Below are positions 31,669 through 43,738 of a DNA stretch of 64,000 bases, one piece after another. The DNA is from Pogostemon cablin (lineage: Eukaryota; Streptophyta; Magnoliopsida; Lamiales; Lamiaceae). The DNA lies in contig CM042985.1 of assembly GCA_023678885.1 (NCBI GenBank), positions 21,740,465-21,804,464 of the forward strand, read 5' to 3'. The notes under the pieces were generated by a model. It did no database searches. It worked only from the letters and a program-made list of their open reading frames with translations, and was not told the DNA's origin. Positions within the stretch are counted from its first letter, which is position 1. Each line of letters opens with the position of its first letter. The position numbers and the translations under genes are program-made.

Positions 31669-33406
31669 TACTTACCTCGTCTTATGAGCACCAAGGATAT
31701 AATTTTTACTTTTGTTGGTTGTTTGTTTGTTAGGAGGTTGATTTTTTGTGGCGTATTAATATTTAACCGGTGTTGGTATGTTGATTTTTGCAACTAACCT
31801 AATGTTTAGTGTGTCGTATTGGTGTTTCTAGTGTGTGGAGTCGATTAGATAGTCAATTGAGTCTTTCTTATGGTTCTCCTATTTTATTATTGATGAATAT
31901 GTGATGATTATATGTGCTTGAGTTTTGATGATAAAAAAGGTAAAAGAGTGGCAAGACGAGTTCTACGCTGAAGATTTGACCTGACCGAGTTGAACAACTC
32001 GAGAAGCTCATGCATACGTTGAAGAGAAATCAAGTGTCGTCGTTCCTTTATTCTGATTCTTATGTGTACTTTTAATTCATGGGAGTGAAAGGATTGAGTT
32101 TAAGGTGGTGATCTATGTGAGCTTATATTTTTGAATTATGCCTAAAATGCATATGCTCTTGAAATTGATGAAGAAAGTATACTTGAATTATATTATGGTA
32201 TGAAGTTCTATGTGTACTTGTGAGATATTGCTTACCATGAAAAGTGATTTGTTACTTGTTAAAAACCCATGTGAGATTTAGAGCCTTGTTGATCATGTTA
32301 CATAATCACATGATATTTCTTTTCTGGTGAGTATCGTTCTTGTGTGTATTCTAGAAATTGCCTCTTGTCTTACTTGAAACTACATGTGTGTTAGATGATG
32401 GGAGATGATTTTAGGCCATCCTTGAATTTATGAGTCACTTAGCCAAATAATTCCCTACCAAATGATGTTTATCCATAGTTAGCCCCGTTGATCCTTAAAA
32501 CCTTATTCTTTGGCAGCCTATGACAAATAACCTTTGAGCATCTGAATTTTTTGAGACTTGATTCTATGACGAGAATTATTGGCATTTCAAAGTGTGTTGA
32601 TGGACTTTTATAATAGTTTGGGAAGGAATGAAATTGGAGTTGAAAATTGATTGAGCTTGATAATGCATTTGAGAAAAATCATGGAGTAGTGCTTAAAGCT
32701 AGTACTTCATTGAATCAAATACCCTAAGGTAGTGCTTAAATCGAGTACCCTATGGAGGATGCGCGAGGTAGTCCCAAAACTGGTACCTTGAGAGAAAAAA
32801 AAAATGGAGAAGAAAAATAAGAAGAGAAGAAAAACTATTTTGCTTGAAAGAAAAAAGTGAAAGAGTTGAGGAGAATGTTGTGCTTAATTGAAGTGAGTAA
32901 GAAAAATAAAAGATCATGATGGAGTGCACGCTTGATTGATCCAAGTTTTGAGTCATTTATCCATATGTTTCCTATCTTAACCAAAGAGCCAACATTACAT
33001 CCAAAAGAAAAGTCCTTTTTTATCTCATTATCGAATCATACTTTTATTGGTGGAGAGTTTGAGACTCATTATCGAATCATACTTTTATTGGTGGAGAGTT
33101 TGAGACTTTTTGCAAGCTTATGGTTACGCATGCGCTTGAACTGAATCTGAGCGTAAACAGCCCACCCTAACCCATAAGTGTACATATTTTACACTTGAGT
33201 GTGAGTGATATATACTTTCCGTGAGAACATGTCAATGGAGCATTTGAATTGATGGTGATTGTCTTATCTTATATGCTATGAATTGATTATTACATGTAAT
33301 AAGAGTTATGTGACCTAAGTTGAGGATAATTGTATTTTGAATGGTATTTGTCATAGTCCTTGTTTCCCTGCTAATTTTCATACTCTCTCTCTTTATTTTT
33401 ATTTTG
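31669..33406 (+). other. 3' non-coding region of B
   Basis: No gene is seen. The start (31730-31830) resembles the first bases of the window in element A, so the env-like ORF that should follow has been lost. 32400-33406 matches the A and K 3' UTRs (GAGTCACTTAGCCAAATAA, AGTTAGCCCCGTTGA, three TAGTGCTTAAA..AGTACC motifs at 32693-32790). A 41-bp stretch is duplicated in tandem at about 33025-33105 (CATTATCGAATCATACTTTT). Confidence 0.6.
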
Positions 33407-33441
33407 TTGCCTCGGGACGAGCAACGGGTAAGTTTGGGGAT
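33407..33441 (+). promoter_or_regulatory. Pre-PPT hairpin and polypurine tract of B
   Basis: TTGCCTCGGGACGAGCAA (33407-33424), identical to the hairpin of A, then GTAAGTTTGGGGAT directly before the 3' LTR. Confidence 0.85.
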
Positions 33442-34248
33442 TGATGAGAGTGAAAATAAACATGTTTTAGTGTCTAATTTAACATCTTTTTTATGGAAAT
33501 TGTTGTTATATATTTGTACAAAGGTCCTATATTCGATATATTTGAGAAAAAGATGCACTTGAGGTGTTTTATTGTGTTTTAGATGGAAAAATGATCAAAA
33601 GTACAAAGTTGGAGGAAAGGTGCAATTTGTGCAGGAATGCTGAGAAACGCACGTCCAACTTGTATAATTTTTTTGTGTTTGTTTGGAGCTCTGAATTGGA
33701 AGTGTGATAAAAGATTGGAAATCCACAGAAGAGAGGGTTGTTTTAGAATAAGGAACGCCTCAATTGGAGTCCAAACGAGAAAGTTATGATCAAAGTGGTA
33801 ACGTCGCGCAAGCTGTGCCAAATAGAACGGCTGTGCAACTTTGCATGACTTGTTACACATTCAAATGTTAGAGTCTCTATGATTTATTTATATGGATAGA
33901 AAGCCAAGGAAGAGAGGATCGCGTGAGTATAAGAATCACGTAAATTGGATCTTGGATGTTGAAGTTATGCGTGAAACTGTGAGATTGCGCATGCAGCTTG
34001 ACCTCCCGTTCGACCAGAACCACTTTGGTCGAACGGAGACACGCAGAGCTATTTTCGATGAGATTTTCACCACCTGTGCGTGTATTTTTGTATTTTCCAA
34101 GAAAAAATCCATCCAAGGTTTATAAGGAGAGCTTACAAGTACAAAAGGAAATGTAGATCACATCATTATTCATTGGATTGGAGAGAGCAACACAATCATC
34201 CTACACCACAAGGGGGGATCACCCCCCAACCATCATCCACATCCTTTC
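33442..34248 (+). repeat. 3' LTR of B, left part
   Basis: TGATGAGAGTG onward, aligned with the 5' LTR. The array is reduced to one arm pair and the TATA box reads TACAAAAG (34140). Interrupted at 34248 by element C; the rest is 45074-46113. Confidence 0.9.
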
Positions 34249-34765
34249 TGATAAGCTGTTGTCGGCATACAAAAATAGAATTTATTTCTGACTCAATCCA
34301 AAATAGAGTATAGCAACGAGTATGGGTCGAACCCAAAGGACTAAATCAAAATTTAAATTAAATAAATGTGATGAAAACAAATAAAATAAATATGGGGGGT
34401 TTTGTTTGAGAAAATTTGGAAATAGCACGAACAATAAATCAAATCAATTTTTTTAAATATGTAAAGTACGTAGACGAAATATAATTAGAAACTTAACCAA
34501 GTGAGTAAAACCTAATTTAGGATGACGATCCTCTCCCGTTTACTGAATCATTAATTACAGGAATTAAATATCTTATCTAATATGCAAACTCAAATTCCTA
34601 GATTGGCGGTACGACTAATCAACCTGAATGTTCTTAAGTTCATCAATTAGGGTATGACCACTAAATTGAACTATTTACGAGTGACCCTATGGAATTCGAA
34701 CTCGAAAACGTATTAAGACTCCAAACAAAGAATTACTAACCTACGAAAATACCAATTTTCAATGT
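34249..34765 (-). repeat. Partial 3' LTR of C
   Basis: Matches 43739-44210 of the other LTR (CAAAAATAGAATTTATTTC, GGTCGAACCCAAAGGA, ACTTAACCAAGTGAGTAAA) up to CTACGAAAAT, then changes abruptly to 3' UTR sequence. About 850 bp of LTR (most of U3) plus the PPT are missing. Confidence 0.8.
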
Positions 34766-36183
34766 ATCATATGCAGCAATCAAAGGGTATTTGATAAGGT
34801 TGTAATGTGGCCTTAGGACAGGGTGAGATAATAAAAGGGATAAGAATGGCTAAATGCATCACTTTACAACATGTGATTTCTACAAATCAAATCGGCCATC
34901 ATCCCAAAAAAATTTTTCTTTTCAAAACAGCATTTTTCTTGCACTTTTAACCTCCCTACACCTGCTTCTTGTCGAGATTTTGAACAGCAAGTGTAACACT
35001 GAAAGGATTAGTGTTTGCCATAAAATTTTAGCAACTCAATGAACTGTTTTAGCAGCTCCTTTTTCCCTCTCTTTTTTCAAGAATTTTTCTCCTTTTTTTT
35101 CTTTTTTTTCATCAACTCTCCATTCTTCCTTTTCGTACTATTTTTTACATCCCCTTTTTTTTCATCCTTTCATGTTTCTTTCTTCATTTCTTTTTTCCTA
35201 CCAACCATCTATTCCCCTTCATCTTTTTTTTTTCACAACTCCCTTCAACTTCAACAACCATAACATATTTCCACAAGATTCACACATTGTAAATAAATGA
35301 AGGGTTCAAACGGAGAGTCAATGAAAGAAATGGGAATTTAGGTTCATTTATGTGCTCATAATTCAAAGAAAAGACTTAGGCTCAACATGGCTACCCTAGA
35401 GTTTTCATAATCAGGTGGGATAATATAAGCCAAGAGGGTTATACCTAAGTGCCCTTATCATTTTATCGCACACATCCAATCACATGATCTTGAAATGCAT
35501 TCAAAAGAGAAAGTTCTAGAATGAGCAATTCAAATTCAATGCACTCAAGAAAGAAATTCACAAGAGCTTATAGATGATAGCCCGTTAAGGCTCAAAAGCT
35601 CACCAAAAATTGGGTAGAACTGCCATGAAATTCGAAAAAAAATCAGTCACTACAATCACAAAAATTTTGCAAAAGAATATTACTTTTTCAACAGCTTCTC
35701 AACATCACGGTTAGCCCATCAACCGTGCATCAACCTCATCACCTCAAAACATTTCAGAATGAATACCACTTAAACATGCACCAAATCAGGATATCTAACA
35801 TCACATTTCAACAAGTATTCACCAAACCCAGAACTTGATATCCATAATGAAGACTGACTAGCACCAAAGTCAATCAAATAGAGCCACAAGTATGAAAATC
35901 AAATATATACAACCATAAGAGTTCACCAAAATCAGCAAGAACAAACTCAGAAAATCAAAAATCATATTTACATAACTTCTCTATCCTAATTAGCATATAA
36001 ATCCCTCCCCACACCTAAACATTTGCTTGTCCCTAAGCAAAAGCAAGTATAAAAGAGCAATTGAATATAAAAATGGGTAGAATACACATGATTTTAATGC
36101 TTGGATGAACTTTGACCACGATCCCACAAATGCTTAATGAGATCATTCATCTGACGCATCAAAATTTTTTTATTGGCCTCAAA
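34766..36183 (-). other. 3' non-coding region of C
   Basis: No gene is seen. It is homologous to 47990-48780 and 53193-53560 of element D (GGTTGTAATG, GCTCATAATTCAAAGAAAAG, GAAATGCATTC, AGAGCTTATAGATGATAGC). It contains a long T/C-rich tract (35050-35240) that mimics a Phe/Ser frame on the plus strand. A hairpin TTGCTTAGGGACAAGCAA (minus, 36040-36023) precedes a purine-rich GGTGTGGGGAGGGA. Confidence 0.6.
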
Positions 36184-37469
36184 TCACTCCATCCGAGCAA
36201 TGAATGCCCCTTCAAGATGACCAAAGCCCGTAGGGAGAGCTCTTGGCAAGGATGGGACTGGAATCGTTGGCCACTCATCATGTCGCATCCGAATGTTCTT
36301 CGGAAACTCTATAGTGGTAAAAGTGGAATTCAGCAGAGCCAATTCTTCATCTGCGGTCACCATCCACATGTTCATGCCATGATCATTTCTTAAAACGCCT
36401 ATTTGCGTCAACAACGTGGCATCAACCAATTGCACGGATCCGATAGAGACCCTATTTGTCATGTCAACTCGTGCAACCTTTGCAATCGCCGTGATCAGCC
36501 CACCTACACCAATGTTCCAGGTGCCTTTCTTTACATATGACAGATGCTCAATCACCATATCCCCAAGCCCAAGTGGCTTCCTAAGTAGCATAGCATCAAT
36601 CACTCTCAGTTCTTTCTACTCTACCACGTTCTTGTTCGTCTCCCTAGCGAAGATGCTACTGGAAAGCAGTCTCTGAATATATTGAATGCATAGATTTCAG
36701 ATAAAGCTATCATTCGCGCTACTAGCTCTGTACATCCTCTACCCTAGTGTGATCTCATTCCACAGAGTCTCTACTCTAAAGTCCTCTTTCACATACTCAA
36801 TCAAAGGGACCCCCTAAAGATAGCATCAACTGATCGACTGTCCAATTAAACGTAACATCCCCCAATCGGAAAGTTACCCCATCTTCAGCCTTGTCAACGC
36901 ACTCAGGAACTCATAAGTAAGGTCTGCAAAAATATGATAATTTCCACTTGCTAAATGCCTCAACCCAACCATGTCAATCATCCAAAAGATGTCATCATGC
37001 AATCCTAAAGCCTTAAGCAAAACTATGTCAATATAACATGTGGATATGATGTTTCTTTTTACTAACCCTTGATATGATACAACTTGAACAAGACCTGACA
37101 TAGAGATGGAGTGGCAATTTGAGAAGCAGTAAACTGGACGGGGGCGGAGGCGGGGGCGTGGCAGTCGCGGTGCCTCGCCCTCAGCAGCTTCTGGTGCTAG
37201 GAATTCCTCTTCTACTGTCGTGTCCAGGGCTGGGGTTTGCTCGCCAGAATCAATATGGGTGGTGGTGGCTTTAGGTTCGTTGGGAGCATTTTGGGCAGCG
37301 GCTGCTTCCGGCGCTGAAGGTCCTTCCTCCAAGATAGAATGGGCGGCGGTGGCGTTGGGTTCGTCGGGAGTTTCCACCACACAAAATATGATAAGGGCCC
37401 TTGAGATTCCGCTTCATCTCCTCTTCGCTGTTTCTTCTTTGCTCGTGTACCGAAACATAACGTCACCAT
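36184..37469 (-). pseudogene. env-like / ORF-1 protein of C, broken
   Basis: The same family as 883-2930. It begins at about 37469 with a basic N-terminus (GTRAKKKQRRGDE), shifts frame to an Ala/Pro/Glu-rich stretch (37380 down) and reaches the family core LHDDIFWMIDMVGLRHLASG at about 36990. A stop lies at about 36870. The distal core continues in 36603-36184 (NIGVGGLITAIAKVARVD, MRHDEWPTIPVPSLPRALPT). The part corresponding to residues about 130-200 of the A protein is lost or unreadable. Confidence 0.75.
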
Positions 37470-38066
37470 GGTAAATTAGAAATTTCACTGATGCGATTTG
37501 GGCAACTTGGAAGTTACAGTGGTGAGTTCCGAATTTGGGCTCGATTTAATGCTGCTTAACTTTTTGAAATGGAAATTGGATGAGGAGCTCGTAGTGGTAA
37601 ATCGGTGATGAAGGGTTCCTTCAATTTGGGCAAGAACAGATGATTGCAATGGAATAAAATTAATCACCTAGGTCCCCACTTTTTATTTCTTATAGTAGGC
37701 CAAAGGAATTGGGCCAAGTACCTGCAAAATAAAATAAAATAATCAAGTTGGGCCAATACTGAAATCTGATTCAAATTAGTAGGGAAAATGCATGGCCCAA
37801 CGTCACTATTTCTCTCCTGAAAATAAAATTTCAGATTATCTATGCGATTAAATTTCATAAGCTATATCTGCAAACCACAACAGGAAATTAATAGTGAATA
37901 ATCAGAAAATTTATTAAAATAAAATAAAATAAAATAAAATTAAAAATTAAAAAATTAGGTTGCCTGCCAATTAGCGCCTTTTTTATTGTCGTTGGCTCGA
38001 CTTAGGCTAGGTGTATTTTTAATTATAAATCACGTCCTCCAACTCCATTCGATCCACCTCAACCGT
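37470..38066 (-). other. Spacer between integrase and env-like ORF in C
   Basis: No gene is seen. It contains an (AAAAT)n run at about 37916-37945 and a GCCGTTGGCTCGAC-like block at 37980-38010 that recurs in D at 53795-53820 (CGCCTTTTTT..CGTTGGCTCGAC). Confidence 0.5.
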
Positions 38067-39220
38067 TTAGAATCCTTCATGATATTCCTTTAGTTGGTGC
38101 CCATTAATTTTGAAACTCCTTTCAGAATTTATGCTTCTTATTTCAACTGCACCATGAGGAAAAATATTAGTCACAATAAACAGACCAATCCACCGAGAAC
38201 ACAACTTACCAGGAAATAATTTAAGCTTTGAGTGGTAAAGTAAAACTTTTTGCCCAATGCTAAAAATTTTTCTTGAGATTCTTGCATCATGAAATGCCAT
38301 TGTCTTAGCTTTGTAAATCACTGAATTTTCATAAACCTCGTTTCTCAATTCCTCCAACTCTTGCAATTGGAGTTTCCTTTGCTCTCCGGCCTTATCATAA
38401 TCCATGTTACACTTCTGGATGGCCCACCATGCCTTGTGTTGAAGCTCCATAGGTAAGTGGGATGGCTTTCCATAGGCGATTCGATATGGGGACATGCCAA
38501 TTAGTGTCTTATAGGCCGTTCGATAAGCCCATAATGCATTCTCCAAACGTGAGCGCTAATTCTTCCTAGACGGATTAACCGTCTTCTCCAAAATTCTCTT
38601 GATCTCTCGATTGGATACTTCTGCCTGGCCACTCGTTTGGGGTGGTAGGACGTGGAAGTTTTATGAAACATCGAATACTTGCACATAAGCGCTTCCACAG
38701 TTCGGTTTCAAAGATGCGTGCCTTTGTCACTGATGACGGCTCGAGGAATTCCAAACCTACAAAATATGCTAGATCGAAGGAAACCTACAACCACTTTAGA
38801 ATCATAAGTTCGGGTGGCCTTTGCTTTCACCCACTTTGACACATAATCCACAGCAAGTAATATGTAGGTAAAGCCAAACGAAGAAGGAAAAGGTCCCATA
38901 AAATCCATCCCCCACACATCAAAGATCTCACAAATGATTATATAGTTTTGGGGTATTTCATTTTGTTAAGAAATGTTTCCTACATGCTGACATCTATCAC
39001 AGGACTTGCAAAATTCATAAGCATCCTTAAACAATGTCGACCAATAAAATCCACACTCAAGCACTTTGAAAGTAGTTCTCCTAAAACCAAAATGACCACC
39101 ACATGCATGATTATGACAAAAGGTAAGCATTGAATTAAATTCAATCTCAGGAACGCACCTTCTTATCACTAGATCAGAATAGCATTTCCACAAATACGGA
39201 TCATCCGACATGTAGTACTA
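38067..39220 (-). pseudogene. Integrase of C
   Basis: Integrase inserts the cDNA into the genome. Zinc-binding domain at 39211-38966: HNHACGGHFG and CKSCDRCQHVGN (H..H..C..C). Catalytic core from 38917: MWGMDFMGPFP (first Asp), LAVDYVSKWVKA and ISDKGTHL (second Asp). The frame breaks at about 38700-38500, where the catalytic Glu would be. C-terminal domain 38546-38067: WAYRTAYKTLIGMSPYRIAY, PMELQHKAWWAI and KLKLFPGKLCSRWIGLFIV. There are several stops between pieces. Confidence 0.85.
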
Positions 39221-39282
39221 GGCATCACTACAGAGCTTATCACGTTTTACTTTACTGATGTGAGTTGGAAGCTAATCGGAGG

Positions 39283-41395
39283 TCACAAAATTCGCCAAAT
39301 CGGCAAAGCATGAAACAGAGCCTTCTGACACTGAATGTTCAGTGTCAGTTGATCTGAATTTTCCAAATTATGCAAAACGGCCAACAACTGTTCATCCGAG
39401 AATGTTTTTAGAATTTTTGGCTCGTCTTCATCTCTAATCAACTGGCTTAGATGGTCGGCCACTAGATTCTCTGATCTCTTTTTGTCTTTAATTTCCAAGT
39501 TAAACTCTTGAAGCAGCAAAATCCACCGAATCAACCGAGGCTTTGCTACCTTCTTCGTCATGAGATAACGAAGAGATGCATGATCAGAGAAAATAGTGAC
39601 TTTAGTACCCAACAATTAAGATCGAAATTTTTTTAGAGGAAAAACCACAGCTAGGAGTTCTTTTTTCGTAGTGGAATAGTTGGCTTGAGTGTTATCCAAG
39701 GTTTTTCAAGCGTAGTAGATCATATGTGTAGTCTTGTCTACTTGTTTTCCCAACACTGCTCCTACGGCATAGTCACTAGCATCACATATTATTTCAAAAG
39801 GCATGCTCCAATCCAGTAGATGAATTACGGGTGGTGTGGTTAGCAACTCCTTTAACTTATCAAAAGCTTTCTTTCGGCATTATTCATCTCAAACTTCACA
39901 TCTTTTTACAACAACTCACAAAGTGGCTTGGCTATCGTTGAAAAGTCCTTGATAAACCTTCTATAGAAACATGCATGTCCGATAAAAGAATGAACTTCCT
40001 GCATATATGCGGGGTAAGGCAATGCAGATATAAGGTCTACCTTAGACTTATCAACTTCAATCCCATTCTTGACATGACATGACCTAAAACAATGCCTTGT
40101 TTGACCATAAAGTGACACTTTTTCCAATTCAAAACAAGGTTTGTTTCTACACATCTTTTCATGATCAACTCAAGATTTCCAAGGCAACTACTAAAAGTTT
40201 CTCCATAGACACTGAAATCATCCATAAAGACCTCTATTATATTACCCACAAATTCAGAAAAAATACTTGCCATACACCTTTGAAATGTGATAGGTGCGTT
40301 GCAAAGTTCGAAAGGTAATCGATGACATGCAAAGGTCCCAAAGGGGCATGTGAAGGTTGTTTTCTCTTGATCTTCGGGAGCAATTGCAATATGAAAATAC
40401 CCTGAGAAACTGTCAAGAAAACAATAGTAAGAATAACCTGCAAGCTTTACAAAAATTTGATCAATAAAGGGTAAAGGTAAATGATCTTTTCTAGTCATGT
40501 TATTGAGCTTGCGGTAGTCCATGCACACTCTCCAAACTGTTTGCTAACGTGTTGGTACCATATCACCCTTGTCATTTTCGACTACAGTCACTCCTGATTT
40601 CTTTGGAACCACTTGTGTCGAACTTACCCATTTACTATGTGAGATGGGATAAATAATCCCCACACTCAGAAGTTTTAACAACTCCTTCTTTACCACCTCC
40701 ATCATGGGCGGATTCAACCGGCCCTGAGCTTCTCGAGATAGCTTCGCATCATCCTCAAGTAGAATACGGTGCATGCAAATTGTGGGACTAATACCCTTTA
40801 ATTCCGTTACCGTCCATCCAATAGTAGTCTTATTCCTCTTCAACACATCAAGCAACAAGCTCTCTTGCTCATTCGTCAGCTTGGACGAAATGATCACCGG
40901 TAGAGTGGAATCCTGCCCTAAGTAGGCGTACTTCAAGTGTTCAGGAAGTGTCTTTAACTCCAGTTTTGGTGCCTGCACTATAGATTGAAGGATTTTTGGA
41001 AAAATGTCATGAAATTTAACAGAAGCTACATCTAAGGTGCTCAGTCTCTTAGATGAACTGTGCAAAGTATTTACATAGTGATTCAGCTCCTCATTATCCC
41101 ATCTTTTAGCATTTTCCTTCATGATTCCACGTTTAATGATTGTATCTAATGAATCCCTACTAGTGAGTTTGAAGTGTTCCTGGACAATAGGCTCAATAGT
41201 ACTCATAACAGAAAGTATGTTAACATTATCAGGGTATTTCATAGCATCATATATGTTGAATTTAATAATTTGCTCATCAAATTCCATCATGAGAGTACCT
41301 TCACTCATATTTATCTTAGTTCGTGAAGTGTTGAGGAATGGTCTCTCCAAAAAAATTAGAGTGGAATTCGATGGGTGTTCATTCATTTCTAACAC
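39283..41395 (-). pseudogene. Reverse transcriptase and RNase H of C
   Basis: 41395-40544 holds the linker (FNIYDAMKYPDNVN) and the RT fingers (TICMHRILLEDDAKLSREAQ, RLNPPMMEVVKKE, WVSSTQVVPKKSG), ending in TGA. 40528-40037 is the palm: MCMDYRKLNNMTRKDHLPLP, FLDSFSGYFHI, with the catalytic box FMDDFSVYG intact. It shifts frame to the thumb/connection (VDLISALPYPAYMQEVHSF, CFYRRFIKDFSTIAKPLC). A damaged stretch follows, then RNase H at 39615-39283 (VTIFSDHASLRYLMTKK, WILLLQEFNLEIKDKK, LVADHLSQL). The active-site residues of RT are present, but the gene is broken in at least four places. Confidence 0.9.
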
Positions 41396-41863
41396 ATAAA
41401 AATCAGCAGGGAAAAGAGTTTGTCTACCTGAACAAGAATATCCTCAATGACTCCATCTGGGTAAGCATGGCTTCGGTCAGCAAACTGGATGACAACTCCG
41501 GTCTTTTTCAACTCTCTCACACTCAACTTCTCAAACACTGATCGAGGCATCATATTAATGAAAGCTCCTAGATCCAACATGGCTCTCTCTACCTTAAAAT
41601 TCCCGATCTTATAAGGAACGACAAACATATCAGGATCTTTGCGCTTCTGAGGTAACGTTTGCTGGAAGACAGTTGAAACATTCTCCCCCCATCACCACTT
41701 TTTTATCGCCCTTTAACTTCTTTTTGTTGGTGCACAACTTCTTCAAAAACTTAGCGTATCTCGGAATCCTCTTAATCGCCTCAATGAGAGGTAGATTAAT
41801 CTCCACTTTATGAAACACCTCAAGTATCGGCTTATTCTTATCATTGGTGTCCGACTCCCTCAT
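41389..41863 (-). pseudogene. Protease region of C
   Basis: 41863-41630 is the upstream part (LEVFHKVEINLPLIEAIKRI, YAKFLKKLCTNKKKLKG). 41628-41389 is the aspartic protease core PYKIGNFKVERAMLDLGAFI; Athila proteases normally read DLGASIN, so the active-site Asp is kept and a Ser is Phe. It leads into the RT linker. Confidence 0.8.
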
Positions 41864-42239
41864 CCTTCTTGGAAAAGGTAAATGGTTATAATTAAAAGGA
41901 ACAGAGTCAGAAATTTTAACCTGATTTTTTTGAACCTTCTGACACTAAAGGGTTCAGTATCAGTGTTACATTTCTACACATCAGTTTTTTTCCCCAAAAT
42001 GACCGATCTGCTCCTCCACTGCTCCAGCAGGTTCTACATCATCTTTTTCTACATCTTGGTCAGGCTTTTTGAGTGGTACAACCTCCTCCAACTATTTTCT
42101 ACTTCGCAGTGTAATGGCGCTCACATTCTTAGGATTAACCTCCGTTTGTGAAGGCAACTTTTCACTATTTTGAGCCTGCATCTAGCCTACAGTTGTAGCC
42201 AATTGACTCATTTGATTTTCTAAGTTTTGGATGGATGTC

Positions 42240-43337
42240 TGAGTAGACACTTAGAATTTTAAATTGTTGGCAGTCATCTCTTTCATCATTTCCTCAAATA
42301 TGGCTCCGGAACTTGCCCCACCTTGTTGGAGATTTCCACCATCTTGAAGTCGATCTTGCTGCCTATTCACCACTCTCTGCTCTTGAAACTGCTGTTGCCC
42401 CCTATTTCCTCCTTGTCCACTACCATACCTAAGATTAGGATGATCTTTCCAACCATGATTGTAGGTTTGTGAGAAAGGATCATTAAGGTCGCCCCATGGC
42501 TTTTACTTGCTCCTCGCTAAGTGCAGCCCTGCAATCAAGAATGAAATGGTCATAAGTTAAGCAATTTTGACAAGATGGAGGTTTTACCCCTCATCCTTTA
42601 GCTAAATTCTCCACAACAACTGTCAACTTATTCAAAGTCTCCTCCATATTAGAATCATGGATCTCCTTTGCTTCTCTAACCGATGGATCATGTGTGCCAA
42701 ACTATTGGGTATTGGCAACCATGCTAGCAATCAAACTCCTAGCAGCAGTAGGTGTCTTCATCATGAATGCTCCTCCGCTAGCCGCATCAAGCATGTTTCG
42801 ATCCATGATTGACAACCCTTCATAGAAATATTGCAATAGCAATTGGTTGCTTATTTGATGTTGGGGGCATGCTAATGTGAGGCATTTAAACCTCTCCTAA
42901 TACTCATGTAAACTCTCCTCTTGCATCTGACGAGCCCGAGATATCTCCTTACGCAATACAGCAACTCTAGTGGCTGGGAAGTAAGTTGGGAGAAAAAGTT
43001 TCTCCATTTCAGCCCATGTATCAATTGATCTAGGAGGGAGATAATACAACCAATTGTTCGCCGTATCTTTCAAAGCAAAGGGGAATGCCCTAAGTTTGAT
43101 TTGTTCCTCCATCACCCCGGTTGGTTTCATGCTCGTGCATACAACCGAAAACTCTTTCAAAAACTTGTGAGGATTTTCACCTGAAAGACCATGAAAAGCA
43201 GGAAGTAAGTGAATCAATCCCGATTTCAATTCAAATGTAGTATTATTATTAGTCGCAGGAAGGTCAATGCAGAGAGGTTGATGGACTATGTCCGGATTTG
43301 CCAATTCATTCAAAGTTCTTTCTGCATTTTCAGTCAT
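42240..43337 (-). pseudogene. gag of C
   Basis: The ATG at 43337 opens a 146-codon frame with the Retrotrans_gag domain: FHGLSGENPHKFLKEFSVVC, LKDTANNWLYYLPPRSID, FLPTYFPATRVAVLRKEISR. It stops at TAG, where Athila gag has TGG (LHEYWERF). After that the frame continues through CPQHQISNQLLLQYFYEGL and a second TAG (CAG expected) to a zinc knuckle CQNCLTYDHFILDC at about 42590-42545 and an Asn/Gln-rich tail. The stops look like single C-to-T type changes. Confidence 0.85.
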
Positions 43338-43720
43338 ATTTTCCTCTCCCGTATCAGAACCTACGGTATCTTCCTCCTCTAAATCAGAAAATCAAGAATT
43401 CTCCTCTCCAAGATGAAGTGGATCAGCTGCAAGTTCGAGTTCGATAAGATTATCGGCAGTTCTGTCAATGGACGAACTTGTTTCCTTCTTCTCCTTCTCT
43501 CGATTTCTGGTATGTATTCAAGCTCTTTTGGACCAGAAAAATGAGTAATCATTCACATAAGTTTTTTTCGAAAATAGGGCACTACACTGAAGGGTTTAGT
43601 GTCAATGTTACTGGAAAAATCAAAATTTTTAGAAAATTTCCAGAAATATCTAGAACCTGTAAAAATCCAGAAAAATATTAGAAACACAAAGATTTAATAA
43701 ATTTTCAATTTTACTCCCCG

Positions 43721-43738
43721 AACAAACGGCGCCAAATT
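43721..43738 (-). promoter_or_regulatory. Primer-binding site of C
   Basis: On the minus strand the 5' LTR is followed by AATTTGGCGCCGTTTG, the TGGCGCCGTT core used by Athila/Tat elements. Confidence 0.7.

Noticed and set aside
35039..35263. Plus-strand frame rich in Phe and Ser, which could pass for a membrane protein
   Set aside because: It is a translated T/C tract in the 3' UTR of element C (also seen in D at 48194-48610) and not a gene.
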